Positions 8,562 through 17,121 are shown, numbered from the stretch's first letter. The stretch: 64,000 nt of DNA from Mucilaginibacter inviolabilis (GCF_011089895.1 NZ_JAANAT010000001.1:2542001-2606000), one strand, 5' to 3'. Notes: generated from the letters alone by a model not told the origin. Made by a program: numbers and translations.

Positions 8562-9968
8562 TCTCAAACTGTCTATTTTAAACATGCCTCCAAACAGTCT
8601 TCCAGAAACCTGTTTATTAGCCGGGAAACTGTATGAGGTTTGTACCGGTGTTACACAACTATTAAATATTACATGCTTTAACACCAGGGCATCGTTATGC
8701 GTAGTAATAGCTGTATTAAAACCTTCAAAAGCAACGCTATCCAGCACAATGAACTTACAGGTAGCGGCCAATGTAAGCGCAGGGCCGCGGTATAGGGAAT
8801 CGCATTTAAACAGAATATTTCCTTTTGCTTTGATATACAAACTGTCGCCATCAATATGCAGGCTATCGGTTAAAATAATGGGCTGGGGATAATCGGCGGC
8901 AGATAAAATCAGCGTTTTTCCTTTAAGCTTATTGATGGTATCCTGCAGTTTAATTTCCTGGGCATTCTTTACCTTAACAGGGATGACCGGTACTTTTACT
9001 GCTGTTTGCTTCAACTGATAATTGAGCCAAAACTGCCACAAGAAACCGGCTAAAGCCAAAACCAGCAATATAAAAAGCATGATCATACTTCCCCGATTAC
9101 TTTTTTTCCTTACCGGGATAGATACCGGACCATCGGGCAGTTTAGGCTGCGCCAGCGGATCGATGATCTCATCAGTAACTTTTGCTGTTGCGGGGCGGGT
9201 AGCGCTATGTTGCCGCGGGGCCTTATCATTTTGAACCAGGGCTACGGTAACATTATCTTTTCCACCTTTGCTGTTGGCGGCATCAATTAGTCTTTGGCCC
9301 TTTTCTTCAATGGAGTCACTACCGGTCAGGATAGCCGTGATGAGACTTTTATCAACCAGATCGGTCAGGCCATCGCTGCAAACCAGTAAAGTATCACCGG
9401 GAAGAAAAGGCGAATGCCCCGTCTCCACAAAATCTGGGTCCTTAGATATTTCGGGATTAAACCCAAGTGCCTTATTAATCTCGTTTCGTTTTGGGTGATC
9501 CATGGCCGCTTCTTCAGTCAACCGCCCGGAATCTTCCAGAAAACCAACGAAGGAATGATCTTTGGAGATCTTGATCAGGGTATGGTCACGCAACAGATAC
9601 AAACGGGTATCGCCCACATGGGCGTAATAAAATTGGTTGTTCTGCATGTCAATCACGGCCAGTGTGAGCACACAGGCCATACTCTCCAATTGCTTGTCTG
9701 TTTTCTTTTTGTCGTATATTTTTTGATTGGCTATATTAATGGTATTTACCAGTAAAGGCACCACATCACCGGCAATATAGGAGAGCTGTTCCAGGATACA
9801 CTCGCGTGCTATATCGGCCGCTACTTCCCCACCCACATAGCCGCCTACGCCATCAATTACACAGGCAATAATAAAATTGCCATCACCGGATTTTTGGGCA
9901 ATAAAGGTATCCTCATTATTATCCCGCTGCCGGCCAATATCTGTTATTCCGAAAAAATTATTTGCCAT
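8523..9968 (-). CDS. Membrane PP2C-type Ser/Thr phosphatase (PstP-like)
   Basis: A 481-residue protein. Residues 1-246 form a complete PPM/PP2C catalytic domain with the metal ligands in NNED (E19, D20), VIDGVGG (D39), CSDGLTD (D199) and GGKDNVT (D238). A linker leads to one transmembrane helix (295-317). Residues 320-470 are extracytoplasmic and show short repeated beta strands (HIDGDSLYIKAKGNIL, FIVLDSVAFEGF, ALVLKHVIFNS) like a right-handed beta-helix. It should reverse phosphorylation by the cluster's kinase; mycobacterial PstP has the same phosphatase-TM-sensor plan but a different outer domain. The last 10 or so residues come from an inserted repeat. Its start overlaps the small membrane gene by 11 bases. 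Confidence 0.92.
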   Translation of the reverse strand: MANNFFGITDIGRQRDNNEDTFIAQKSGDGNFIIACVIDGVGGYVGGEVAADIARECILEQLSYIAGDVVPLLVNTINIANQKIYDKKKTDKQLESMACVLTLAVIDMQNNQFYYAHVGDTRLYLLRDHTLIKISKDHSFVGFLEDSGRLTEEAAMDHPKRNEINKALGFNPEISKDPDFVETGHSPFLPGDTLLVCSDGLTDLVDKSLITAILTGSDSIEEKGQRLIDAANSKGGKDNVTVALVQNDKAPRQHSATRPATAKVTDEIIDPLAQPKLPDGPVSIPVRKKSNRGSMIMLFILLVLALAGFLWQFWLNYQLKQTAVKVPVIPVKVKNAQEIKLQDTINKLKGKTLILSAADYPQPIILTDSLHIDGDSLYIKAKGNILFKCDSLYRGPALTLAATCKFIVLDSVAFEGFNTAITTHNDALVLKHVIFNSCVTPVQTSYSFPANKQVSGRLFGGMFKIDSLRGVKNQESGIKTK

Positions 9969-10059
9969 GGTTTTTACTGGAATTTTTGATGTCGATAAAA
10001 TGGGCCATTAATAATAAAACGCCTATTGCTAACAACCCGAATGATAATATTTGCGACAT
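9958..10059 (-). CDS. 33-residue single-span membrane protein
   Basis: A short reading frame, beginning MSQILSFGLL and ending SSKNHGK, sits exactly between two operon genes. Its ATG shares a base with the TAA stop of the FHA-like gene (TAATG at 10057-10061), and its own TAA lies 11 bases inside the phosphatase gene. Residues 4-21 are a hydrophobic helix; the tail is polar and basic. Both overlaps indicate translational coupling and argue that it is a real gene and not spacer. No family is recognised. It may be an accessory or assembly subunit for the membrane kinase, phosphatase or SEDS-PBP proteins (inference). Confidence 0.65.
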   Translation of the reverse strand: MSQILSFGLLAIGVLLLMAHFIDIKNSSKNHGK

Positions 10060-11021
10060 TATACTTCGGGTTTAAATAGGTTGATGCCAATGATGCCATT
10101 CAGCAATATTTTGGAGTTAAAGGGCAGATCCACCCATTGTGGCGCGTTTACATCGCTGCGAGGCACTTCCTGCTCATTAATTAAGGTAAGCTCGCCAAAC
10201 GAAGCCAGGTAAAATTTACCGTCGGCCTTGTTAAGCCGGATACGCAGGTGAGGTGTATTTACCCAATCGCTGGGCACTTTGAACACGGCACGTTCTTCGC
10301 GGCTTTCTTCATTGCCCGATACTACAATATCATCATCTTTTACCAGATACTCTACCTTCCGGCCCACAAACTGCTTATCGGGCATAATAGTATCCAGGCG
10401 GGCCAACACTTTATCGCCGGGGCGGTCAATTTCTTTTTCTTTATGGTTCAGATCATAAGCATAAGGCAGTTCATAGTAACCTTCGCTGTAATAGGTAAAG
10501 CCCTTCAGTATATCGTTGCTGATGTCGAGCGTTTGCGCCACACCTGTATGGCGGGGGATAAAGGTTACCCGTAAATTCTCTTCCTTTTTATCGCTGCCCG
10601 GTAACAGCTTACCAATAAAACCTTTATCGCCTTTGGCATAATCGGGATGCGAAACCAGCCGGAACACCCATTTGGAGCTGGAGGGCTCTACCTTTTTACC
10701 AACTTCCTGGTATTCGCGTAGCAGCTCATAGAATTTCTTTACCGATTCGTTAACGATAATACCGAACAGGCCCGAACGATTATTGATAAACTCCTGGTAA
10801 TCTTCTTCGTTAAAGCTGATGATGAATTCGTGATAAAATACCACCCTATCGGCAAATGAAAGCTGACCGATAGATTCTTTAAATTTTTCGATGATGTATA
10901 AATAAACATCATCGGGGGTAAGTGCCTTTATACTTTCGGCTGCCGCATTGGCTGGTTTACCGTTGGGTAAAAACCAATCCTGCAAGCCTATTTTTTGCCA
11001 GAATGTTGATTTTGGTTCCAT
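10059..11021 (-). CDS. FHA-like scaffold protein of the kinase cluster
   Basis: A 320-residue soluble protein of no recognised family. The last 75 residues resemble a degenerate forkhead-associated fold: LRIRLNKADGKFYLASFGEL, TLINEQEVPRS and a closing LLNGIIGINLF strand follow FHA strand order, but the GR...SxxH phosphopeptide residues are missing. The N-terminal part contains a VVFYHEFIISFNEEDYQEF stretch followed by helices, which recalls the layout of the N-terminal domain of actinobacterial FhaA; this is a guess. It lies between the kinase (44-base gap) and the 33-residue membrane gene, to which it is coupled by TAATG. A scaffold for the kinase and wall synthase is plausible. Confidence 0.6.
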   Translation of the reverse strand: MEPKSTFWQKIGLQDWFLPNGKPANAAAESIKALTPDDVYLYIIEKFKESIGQLSFADRVVFYHEFIISFNEEDYQEFINNRSGLFGIIVNESVKKFYELLREYQEVGKKVEPSSSKWVFRLVSHPDYAKGDKGFIGKLLPGSDKKEENLRVTFIPRHTGVAQTLDISNDILKGFTYYSEGYYELPYAYDLNHKEKEIDRPGDKVLARLDTIMPDKQFVGRKVEYLVKDDDIVVSGNEESREERAVFKVPSDWVNTPHLRIRLNKADGKFYLASFGELTLINEQEVPRSDVNAPQWVDLPFNSKILLNGIIGINLFKPEV

Positions 11022-11065
11022 TCTTTATATTAAGTTCTAAACTCTAAATAATATTATACTCAAAT

Positions 11066-12505
11066 CTAAAAATTCAAATTGGACGTGTCCTTTGTTTTGG
11101 CGCTGTCGCGATAAAACTGGGGCTCCTCTTTTCCTGATTTTTTATATTTCATCCCCTTAAGTATCGAATCGGCCTGCGAGTCAACATCTGGTGGTATACC
11201 CGATTCATCATTAGCAGGAGTTGTATCTGGTTGTTGTTTTTCCGGCTCCTTCTTTTGAGGAAGAATAACGTTTTTGGTAGAATCCACGGGCTTTTTTGCC
11301 GATTTAAAAAGCCGGTTATAAACTCCGTGATATATCTTGTCGCCATATTTGCTCAGCACTACTGCCGAAAACACGGTAAACCCGCACAGTAGAAACATAA
11401 ACAATAAAAAAATCGGTTTCGACATGCGCACCTGCTTTCCATCGTCTACAGGTCTTTCAATCCCTTCACCTATCGCCGGCTGAATGGTTTTATTATTCTC
11501 AGCCTCCTGGTAATACAAAAGCAGGCCTTGCAAACGCTCGTTCTCTTTGAGCAATACAGACGAGTTCCAGGTGTCATCACCCTGGTTATTGCTTACTGCC
11601 GATATACTACTGTGCATCAGCGTTTCCTGCAGCTCAATACCGTCAGCAAACCTATCATCCGGGTCTTTTTTAAGGCATTTGGCTACTATTTGAAGCAGCC
11701 AGGCCGGCACCAGCATTTCGTGCTCTTTTTTCTTATCGGCCCAACTTTCTGGCAGATTGTTTCTGCGCAGTTCCATCACATCCGGCACCGGCGATTCCAT
11801 ATGGGCCAGCATTACGGCATTACGCGCGGTTTCGCCATTATCGCGTAGTGGGAACGGTACCTGGCCCGCTATTAACTCATAAAGAATAACGCCATAGCTG
11901 TATACGTCGGTCTGAAAATACATCAGCCCCTCATTTTGCTCGGGCGCCATAAACTCTATGGCCCCGGCGTGACGGATACTGGTACGGCGCTGATCATCGG
12001 ACATGGCCGAAAGACCAAAATCCAACAATACATAATTTCCCGTATGGATATTAAATTTGACGTTATTGCTTTTGATATCACCGTGCTTTACAGAGACCTT
12101 ATGGCAGTGCGACAAGGCGTTAGCCAACTGATCGGCCAGTTTAATGATCTCTTTAATGGTGAAGATGGGCTCGTGTGGCGGCTTCAACAGATCCTCCAGA
12201 TCTGGGCCATCAATAAATTCCATTTCGATAAACGGAAACGAACCACTTTCTGTAATGCCCGAATTCAGGATCTTAACTACATTAGGGTTAGGTTCTTCGT
12301 TTACCTTTTTTAGCTTTTCAACCTCGTTTTGAAAATTACGAAAATTCTTATCGTCGGTACTTTCGGTATGGATGGGGGTAGGTAATAGTTTTACTGCGGT
12401 AATGATGGGGCCGTAGCGCCTGCCTTTGTAAACTGAGCCCTGGCCGCCCGTTCGTAAAGCACCCATATTTTCTAAACCCTCGGTTATTGTAAATACTTTG
12501 CTCAT
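11066..12505 (-). CDS. Membrane Ser/Thr protein kinase (Hanks type)
   Basis: A 479-residue protein. Residues 10-298 are a eukaryotic-like kinase domain with glycine loop GGQGSV (20-25), lysine K39 in AVKLL, catalytic loop HGDIKSNN (141-148), DFG at 162-164 and APE at 187-189. All catalytic residues are present, but the HRD arginine is glycine, as in kinases that do not depend on activation-loop phosphorylation. After a linker with a short coiled segment comes one transmembrane helix (364-386) and a polar tail of about 90 residues rich in K, P, D and E with no PASTA repeats. It is the first gene of the cluster and likely phosphorylates the FHA, phosphatase or SEDS-PBP proteins. Confidence 0.92.
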   Translation of the reverse strand: MSKVFTITEGLENMGALRTGGQGSVYKGRRYGPIITAVKLLPTPIHTESTDDKNFRNFQNEVEKLKKVNEEPNPNVVKILNSGITESGSFPFIEMEFIDGPDLEDLLKPPHEPIFTIKEIIKLADQLANALSHCHKVSVKHGDIKSNNVKFNIHTGNYVLLDFGLSAMSDDQRRTSIRHAGAIEFMAPEQNEGLMYFQTDVYSYGVILYELIAGQVPFPLRDNGETARNAVMLAHMESPVPDVMELRRNNLPESWADKKKEHEMLVPAWLLQIVAKCLKKDPDDRFADGIELQETLMHSSISAVSNNQGDDTWNSSVLLKENERLQGLLLYYQEAENNKTIQPAIGEGIERPVDDGKQVRMSKPIFLLFMFLLCGFTVFSAVVLSKYGDKIYHGVYNRLFKSAKKPVDSTKNVILPQKKEPEKQQPDTTPANDESGIPPDVDSQADSILKGMKYKKSGKEEPQFYRDSAKTKDTSNLNF

Positions 12506-12626
12506 GGAGTAGTTGTCCTCGCGGTGCTTTCTGTGTAAAATAATTGCATAATAAACATTATATTATTTCAACATAACGCACGCATTAGTGTTTGGTATAA
12601 AATTAGGAAAAAAAATATGGATGGCT

Positions 12627-12704
12627 GTCTGAACTCGAATTTATCGAATTTTGGAATTTTCAGAATTCGGGTAATTCTAAAATTCGATAAATTCAAGTTC
12701 AGAC
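12627..12704. repeat. 32-bp inverted repeat between hexosaminidase and kinase genes
   Basis: Arms 12627-12658 and 12673-12704 pair with two mismatches (GTCTGAACT...AAGTTCAGAC). It can form a long AT-rich hairpin immediately after the GH20 stop codon and may end that transcript, though neither strand has a proper T-run. It appears to be another dispersed palindromic element. Confidence 0.75.
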
Positions 12705-12706
12705 AT

Positions 12707-15001
12707 CTACCGCACTATCAACTCATCCACCATTAACCAAGCTTTGGCACCGGCAATATATTCGCCGGGTGGGATGATGCCTTTATTAGTGCCTTTTACA
12801 CGGATGTACCGAGCTTGTGTAGCTTTTATATTCGCCCTTACCGCATTGATGCCATTATCGTTAAAAGTGGTTTGGCGATATACTTCGGTATAGTTTTCAC
12901 CATCTGTTGATGTTTCAAAAGTGAGCAGTGTGGGTTCCCACATTTTTTGCCAGTGGTATTTTAAAATATTGATACCCAGCTGTGATACCGGCTGAATTTT
13001 CCCCAGATCAACTACCGCCTCCAAATCATCACCATTGAAACCGTACCATTGTCCGTCGTTATATAGTTTACTGCCAAAAACTCCGTTCACCAGACCAAAT
13101 GTGTTGCCGGGGTTATATCCACCCTGTGGTTGATTGACCAGCGTTACCGTTTTTCCGATGGCTTTGTGGAGATGAAAATCTTTTTCATAAACGCGTCCGT
13201 ATTGCTTAGTATCACTGAATACGGCTGCCTTTATATGTCCTGATGCGGATACGATAAACGGTTTACTATACTTTTTACTTTTTCCCTCCGGCACAGTTCC
13301 ATCGGTGGTATAATAGATTTGTCCACCCGGCAATGTGCTGCTTAAAGCCAACTGTACCTGATGATCTGCCGACTCCATTACACTGTCGGTAATTTCGTCA
13401 AAAGTATCAGCAGCATTGATATTTAATTGTTTAAGTAATGGTTGTTCGTAGCGTAACCGTTTCAAAAAGTTGGGGTAGTTTTTATTTACTTTATCTGTCC
13501 ACCCAATTTCGGCCAAAGCCAGTATCCGTGGAAATATCTGATACTCGGCTTGCGCGGTACTGGCAAGGTACTCACTCCATGCATTGGCTTGCACACCTTT
13601 AATATATTTGGCTTCATCGCCGCTTAATTCTTTGGTTATCGGCTCGTAGTTGTATACTTTACTTAAAGGAGTATAGCCTCCTCCGGCCAATGGCTCACTG
13701 GGATACAAGGATTGGTAGTAATCCAGGTAAACGTATTTTTCGGGGGTCATGATGGCGTTGTGGTGCAACTTCGCCGCAGCAATGCCACCCTCCTCGCCTG
13801 TCCAACTCATTACGGTTGCTCCGGGGGCTAATCCGCCTTCCAGTATCTCGTCCCAGCCAATAATCTGGCGGCCTTTGCTGTTCAGGTATTTTTCCATGCG
13901 ACCGATGAAATAGCTTTGCAGCTCGTGCTCATCTTTCAAATGCTCATCCTTAATACGCTGCTGGCATTTAGGGCAGGTTTTCCATTTGGTTTTAGGGCAC
14001 TCGTCGCCACCAATGTGGATATATTTGGATGGAAATAACGGCAATACCTCATCCAGTACATTTTGCAAAAAAGTAAAAGTTTGCTCGTTACCGGCACAAT
14101 ACACATCATCAAAAATACCCCAATAGGTTGCTGTTTTGTAGGGGCCGCCGGTACACCCCAGTTGTGGATAAGCAGCCAATGCCGCCAATGCATGACCGGG
14201 CATTTCAATTTCAGGAATAATGCTGATATGCCGATCCATAGCATATCCCACCACTTCTTTAACTTCATCCTGAGTATAATAGCCGCCATAAGGTTTGCCA
14301 TCAAACCGGTGCGGGCTATCCTTTTTATGACCAATAATGGTTTCATCACGATAGGCCGAAATACTTTGTAATAAGGGATATTTTTTGATCTCGATGCGCC
14401 AGCCCTGGTCGTCAGTCAAATGCCAATGAAAAGTATTGATCTTGTAGAGTGCCAACATATCGATCCATTTTTTAATGGCATCTACCTTAAAAAAATGACG
14501 ACACACATCCAGGTGCATCCCCCGATAAGCAAATCGTGGATGATCTTCAATTGTACAGCCCTGTACTGTTATTTTTCCGTTTGATTGATGCAGCAGCTGT
14601 AGAAGCGATTGTAAACCATAAAATACGCCTGCCTGATCGTGACCAATAATATTGATCTGTTTTGAGGTTACGGATAGATGATAACCTTCGGGCGCTGTGA
14701 TCTTATTAGAGTCGATATTTAATTGGATGGATGGAGCAGTAGTTTTTTTGACTGATAAGCTATATCCTGCCAGTTGACAAAAATATTGGTTGAAAAAAAT
14801 CAGATTGTCGGTGCTGATACCCGACCCGATTGCAATACCTGATGATGGCGAAAACCTGAATACTTCACCGTTTTTTTGGATATGGTAAGGCTTTGGTATA
14901 ATACCCTGCTCTTTGATTTGAGCATATACCACATTCATCAGTAAACAAAAGCATAAAGTATAGCGGATGGTTTTTAAAATAGCGGTGCAGGTATTGATCA
15001 T
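12707..15001 (-). CDS. GH20 beta-N-acetylhexosaminidase
   Basis: A 764-residue exported enzyme with a signal peptide (cut near VVYA-Q28). Residues 30-150 are the GH20 N-terminal domain; 155-505 are the catalytic barrel with RGMHLDVCRHF, HWHLTDDQGWR, IPEIEMPGH and HIGGDE. D333 and E334 in HIGGDE are the substrate-assisting Asp and acid/base Glu. The C-terminal 230 residues hold a chitobiase-type Ig domain (IYYTTDGTVP) and an F5/8-type sugar-binding domain. It releases terminal GlcNAc/GalNAc from chitin-like, glycoprotein or muropeptide glycans, in the periplasm or at the surface. It lies upstream of the kinase cluster on the same strand, separated by a 32-bp inverted repeat. Confidence 0.93.
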   Translation of the reverse strand: MINTCTAILKTIRYTLCFCLLMNVVYAQIKEQGIIPKPYHIQKNGEVFRFSPSSGIAIGSGISTDNLIFFNQYFCQLAGYSLSVKKTTAPSIQLNIDSNKITAPEGYHLSVTSKQINIIGHDQAGVFYGLQSLLQLLHQSNGKITVQGCTIEDHPRFAYRGMHLDVCRHFFKVDAIKKWIDMLALYKINTFHWHLTDDQGWRIEIKKYPLLQSISAYRDETIIGHKKDSPHRFDGKPYGGYYTQDEVKEVVGYAMDRHISIIPEIEMPGHALAALAAYPQLGCTGGPYKTATYWGIFDDVYCAGNEQTFTFLQNVLDEVLPLFPSKYIHIGGDECPKTKWKTCPKCQQRIKDEHLKDEHELQSYFIGRMEKYLNSKGRQIIGWDEILEGGLAPGATVMSWTGEEGGIAAAKLHHNAIMTPEKYVYLDYYQSLYPSEPLAGGGYTPLSKVYNYEPITKELSGDEAKYIKGVQANAWSEYLASTAQAEYQIFPRILALAEIGWTDKVNKNYPNFLKRLRYEQPLLKQLNINAADTFDEITDSVMESADHQVQLALSSTLPGGQIYYTTDGTVPEGKSKKYSKPFIVSASGHIKAAVFSDTKQYGRVYEKDFHLHKAIGKTVTLVNQPQGGYNPGNTFGLVNGVFGSKLYNDGQWYGFNGDDLEAVVDLGKIQPVSQLGINILKYHWQKMWEPTLLTFETSTDGENYTEVYRQTTFNDNGINAVRANIKATQARYIRVKGTNKGIIPPGEYIAGAKAWLMVDELIVR

Positions 15002-15070
15002 CGGCGTAGAGTTGTTAAAGCCGAATATAGTTGTTTATACCGATATTTCCGTTTGGTTACAGTCGGCATC

Positions 15071-15260
15071 GACTCACCCCGACGTCGCTGCGCTTGTCTC
15101 TCTCTGGCCGCTTCCCGCATAGAGGGGATTTTTTGTTTGTCATCCTGAGGCACGAAGGATCTATTCTACAATTGAAAAGTTCAATAACAGATGTTTCACT
15201 GCGTTCAGCATGACAAATCTATTTTTCTTACGCTCCAGCGAAGCGTAGACCGAGTGAGTT
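15071..15260. repeat. GACTCACCCCG palindromic element, copy 2, with nested element
   Basis: This 190-bp copy fills most of the gap between the amidase and hexosaminidase genes, where no gene is seen. Its left end is GACTCACCCCG; the right end (CGAGTGAGTTGAC) is degraded. Nested inside, 15136-15217 is a second inverted element running from TTTGTCATCCTGAGG to CAGCATGACAAA. The same nesting is seen in copy 3 at 20934-21167. Confidence 0.85.
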
Positions 15261-15323
15261 GACTATACTTCATGCTATAGCCACTCAAATTTGATCAATG
15301 TCTGATCATAAACTATCACCTGA

Positions 15324-16154
15324 TTACAAAGCCCCTATTGCTTTTTTATAATTATTAATAGCCCTGATAATGGACTGAACAATCTCATTTTGGCCTTCGG
15401 GTGAGTTCAGATAATCTTCCTCCTCTGGGTTATTGATAAAGCCTGTTTCGATGAGCACAGCAGGCATAGCGCTGTGGGCCAGTACCAATACGCCCTGTTC
15501 TTTTACGCCATTACTTTCGCGACCATTGGTATCTACAAATTCAGTATTCAACAAATCGCCAAAAAGGATACTTTGCTTGCGGTATTTTTGAATGTAAGCA
15601 TTGAGGATGATAAGGTTAGACGGATCGCTTTCGTCATAGCTCTCATAATTTTGCTTGTAATCTTTTTCAATAAATATGGAGGAGTTTTCACGCACCGCTT
15701 CTTCCTGCTCTTTTAAACGGTGGAAACCATAAACCAGTAATAACACCCCTTTTCTTTTGTGTGCTATAGCCGCATTACCCTCGGGCGATGAATTACAGTG
15801 TATAGAGATGAACAGGTTACCATGATTCTGATTAGCAATAGCCGATCGCTGATTAAGCGGGATAAAAGTATCATCGGTACGCGTCATGATGGTTTTAACG
15901 CTGGTGATCTGCGAGTCAATAGCCGCCTTTAATCTTTTGGCGATGGCCAGTGTTACCGTTTTTTCGTTAGAATATGATCCGCGGGCACCAGGATCTTTAC
16001 CACCATGGCCGGCATCAATAATGATGGTTTTAAACTTAAAAGTAGAAGTACTTGGAATAGTATCCCTACCAGGCGTAAACGAACAAAGACCAAGAAATAA
16101 AAATAACAGCCCGCAGTTAATGCCGATGTAGAAAAGCTTTTTATTAAGAATCAT
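15324..16154 (-). CDS. N-acetylmuramoyl-L-alanine amidase (Amidase_3)
   Basis: A 276-residue zinc amidase that cuts stem peptides from MurNAc during wall remodelling. An N-terminal hydrophobic segment (8-25) directs export. The Amidase_3 domain starts at residue 42 with TIIIDAGHGGKDPGA (zinc ligand H50), followed by E64 in YSNEK, the second His in FISIHCNSS and the catalytic Glu in VLIETGFINN. A segment of about 60 residues inserted in the middle (LLLVYGFHRLKEQEE...) is the helical insertion seen in many Bacteroidota homologues. Its ATG overlaps the end of the Fur-family gene by 4 bases, so the two are one transcript. Control by that metal sensor is possible because amidases need zinc. Confidence 0.92.
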   Translation of the reverse strand: MILNKKLFYIGINCGLLFLFLGLCSFTPGRDTIPSTSTFKFKTIIIDAGHGGKDPGARGSYSNEKTVTLAIAKRLKAAIDSQITSVKTIMTRTDDTFIPLNQRSAIANQNHGNLFISIHCNSSPEGNAAIAHKRKGVLLLVYGFHRLKEQEEAVRENSSIFIEKDYKQNYESYDESDPSNLIILNAYIQKYRKQSILFGDLLNTEFVDTNGRESNGVKEQGVLVLAHSAMPAVLIETGFINNPEEEDYLNSPEGQNEIVQSIIRAINNYKKAIGAL

Positions 16155-16597
16155 TTTTTAACCGCTTTTTTACTGCATTTTGGGCATAAACCGGTAGCAT
16201 ATAGTGTAAAACCAGTAGGTTCAAATCCAGGGGGAAGAGTTATTGCCGGCAGATGCAGGTCGTCCAAACAATAAACATTTTTACAATTAGTACAATTGAA
16301 GTGCAGGTGGTCGTCATGATGATGGCCCTCGTCGCAATTAGAAGAACACAGCGCATAATTAGCCGTACCATTTAAATCAAATACCTTGTGGATAATACCC
16401 TTTTCTTCAAAAGCATTCAGGATACGATAAAGCGTAACACGGTCAATATCGCTCATCACACTTTCCAGATCGGGCTGGGAAGTGGCTGCACTTCTTGACG
16501 ACATCATGGATAAAACCCTGAGCCTCGGCGCGGTCTTTTTTAAATGATGCTTGTTCAGCAAATCTTCAAAATGAAAATTATTGCGGGTTTGTGCCAT
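16151..16597 (-). CDS. Fur-family metal-responsive repressor, Zur-like
   Basis: A 148-residue Fur-family regulator. The winged helix spans residues 10-80 with recognition helix DRVTLYRILNAFEEKG. The dimer domain has the histidine-rich metal loop CDEGHHHDDHLHF and two CxxC pairs (C102/C105 and C138/C141) that hold a structural zinc. A zinc (Zur) rather than iron role is inferred from context: the neighbours are a COG0523 GTPase and a MerC protein, both preceded by a shared palindrome. A -7 element TAAATTTG lies 26 bases ahead of the ATG. The downstream amidase overlaps it by 4 bases. Confidence 0.85.
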   Translation of the reverse strand: MAQTRNNFHFEDLLNKHHLKKTAPRLRVLSMMSSRSAATSQPDLESVMSDIDRVTLYRILNAFEEKGIIHKVFDLNGTANYALCSSNCDEGHHHDDHLHFNCTNCKNVYCLDDLHLPAITLPPGFEPTGFTLYATGLCPKCSKKAVKK

Positions 16598-16623
16598 TCA
16601 ATTAGGGTATAATATAAATCTTA

Positions 16624-16631
16624 CAAATTTA
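16624..16631 (-). promoter_or_regulatory. -7 element of the Fur-family gene
   Basis: TAAATTTG on the minus strand fits TAnnTTTG, 26 bases before the ATG. No clear -33 TTG was found at the expected spacing. Confidence 0.35.
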
Positions 16632-16698
16632 ACAAGAATAACTAAGGGTTTAAAATAAGGTTTGGTTAAATGCTAAAAGTTCAGATTCACAGACTATC

Positions 16699-17118
16699 TC
16701 ACTCACATACAGCCATTTTTTCCTTTTCTTTTATTAAATATTTGCAGGTACCTATATATTTATAATTTATAAAATGCGCTGCTGCAATCAGCAATCCGCC
16801 GATTGGTACTATAATTACTTCAGACCAACCATGTACAAACACATGCCCCAGCAAAATAATGGCAAAACCTGCTATCAGCAAACATAAAGGCAACAACCGT
16901 TTGTGTATGCGCAGGTAAGACAAGCCTATGGAATATGTCCCGATGGTTAATGCCAGCAGAATCATTCCCCATTCTATCCAAACATTGGCCAAAAAATTTA
17001 AACCCAGCAATGGCAAACTGGTAAACAGCACCGGTACTATAGCGCAATGTATAGCACACAACGTTGATGCTGTTATTCCGATATGATCAAGCCAGGACGT
17101 ATTTTTTGGAATATTCAT
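16699..17118 (-). CDS. MerC-domain membrane protein
   Basis: A 139-residue four-helix membrane protein of the MerC family. The first helix has the cysteine pair of the family in STLCAIHCAIVP, which binds Hg(II) or another soft metal; two cysteines follow near the C-terminus (GTCKYL, AVCE). Translation could begin at 17148, but a palindrome and promoter element lie inside that stretch, so the ATG at 17118 is chosen. No merA or merR is present. In Bacteroidota such genes are often under zinc control, and the shared palindrome with the COG0523 gene suggests a zinc-uptake or metal-sparing role here (inference). Confidence 0.8.
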   Translation of the reverse strand: MNIPKNTSWLDHIGITASTLCAIHCAIVPVLFTSLPLLGLNFLANVWIEWGMILLALTIGTYSIGLSYLRIHKRLLPLCLLIAGFAIILLGHVFVHGWSEVIIVPIGGLLIAAAHFINYKYIGTCKYLIKEKEKMAVCE

Positions 17119-17121
17119 GCG

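Noticed and set aside
12541..12556. TAATTGCATAATAAAC upstream of the kinase as a Zur site
   Set aside because: Only a half site, with no matching second arm.
16699..17118. Part of a mercury resistance operon
   Set aside because: No merR, merT, merP or merA is nearby, and the shared palindrome points to zinc control.
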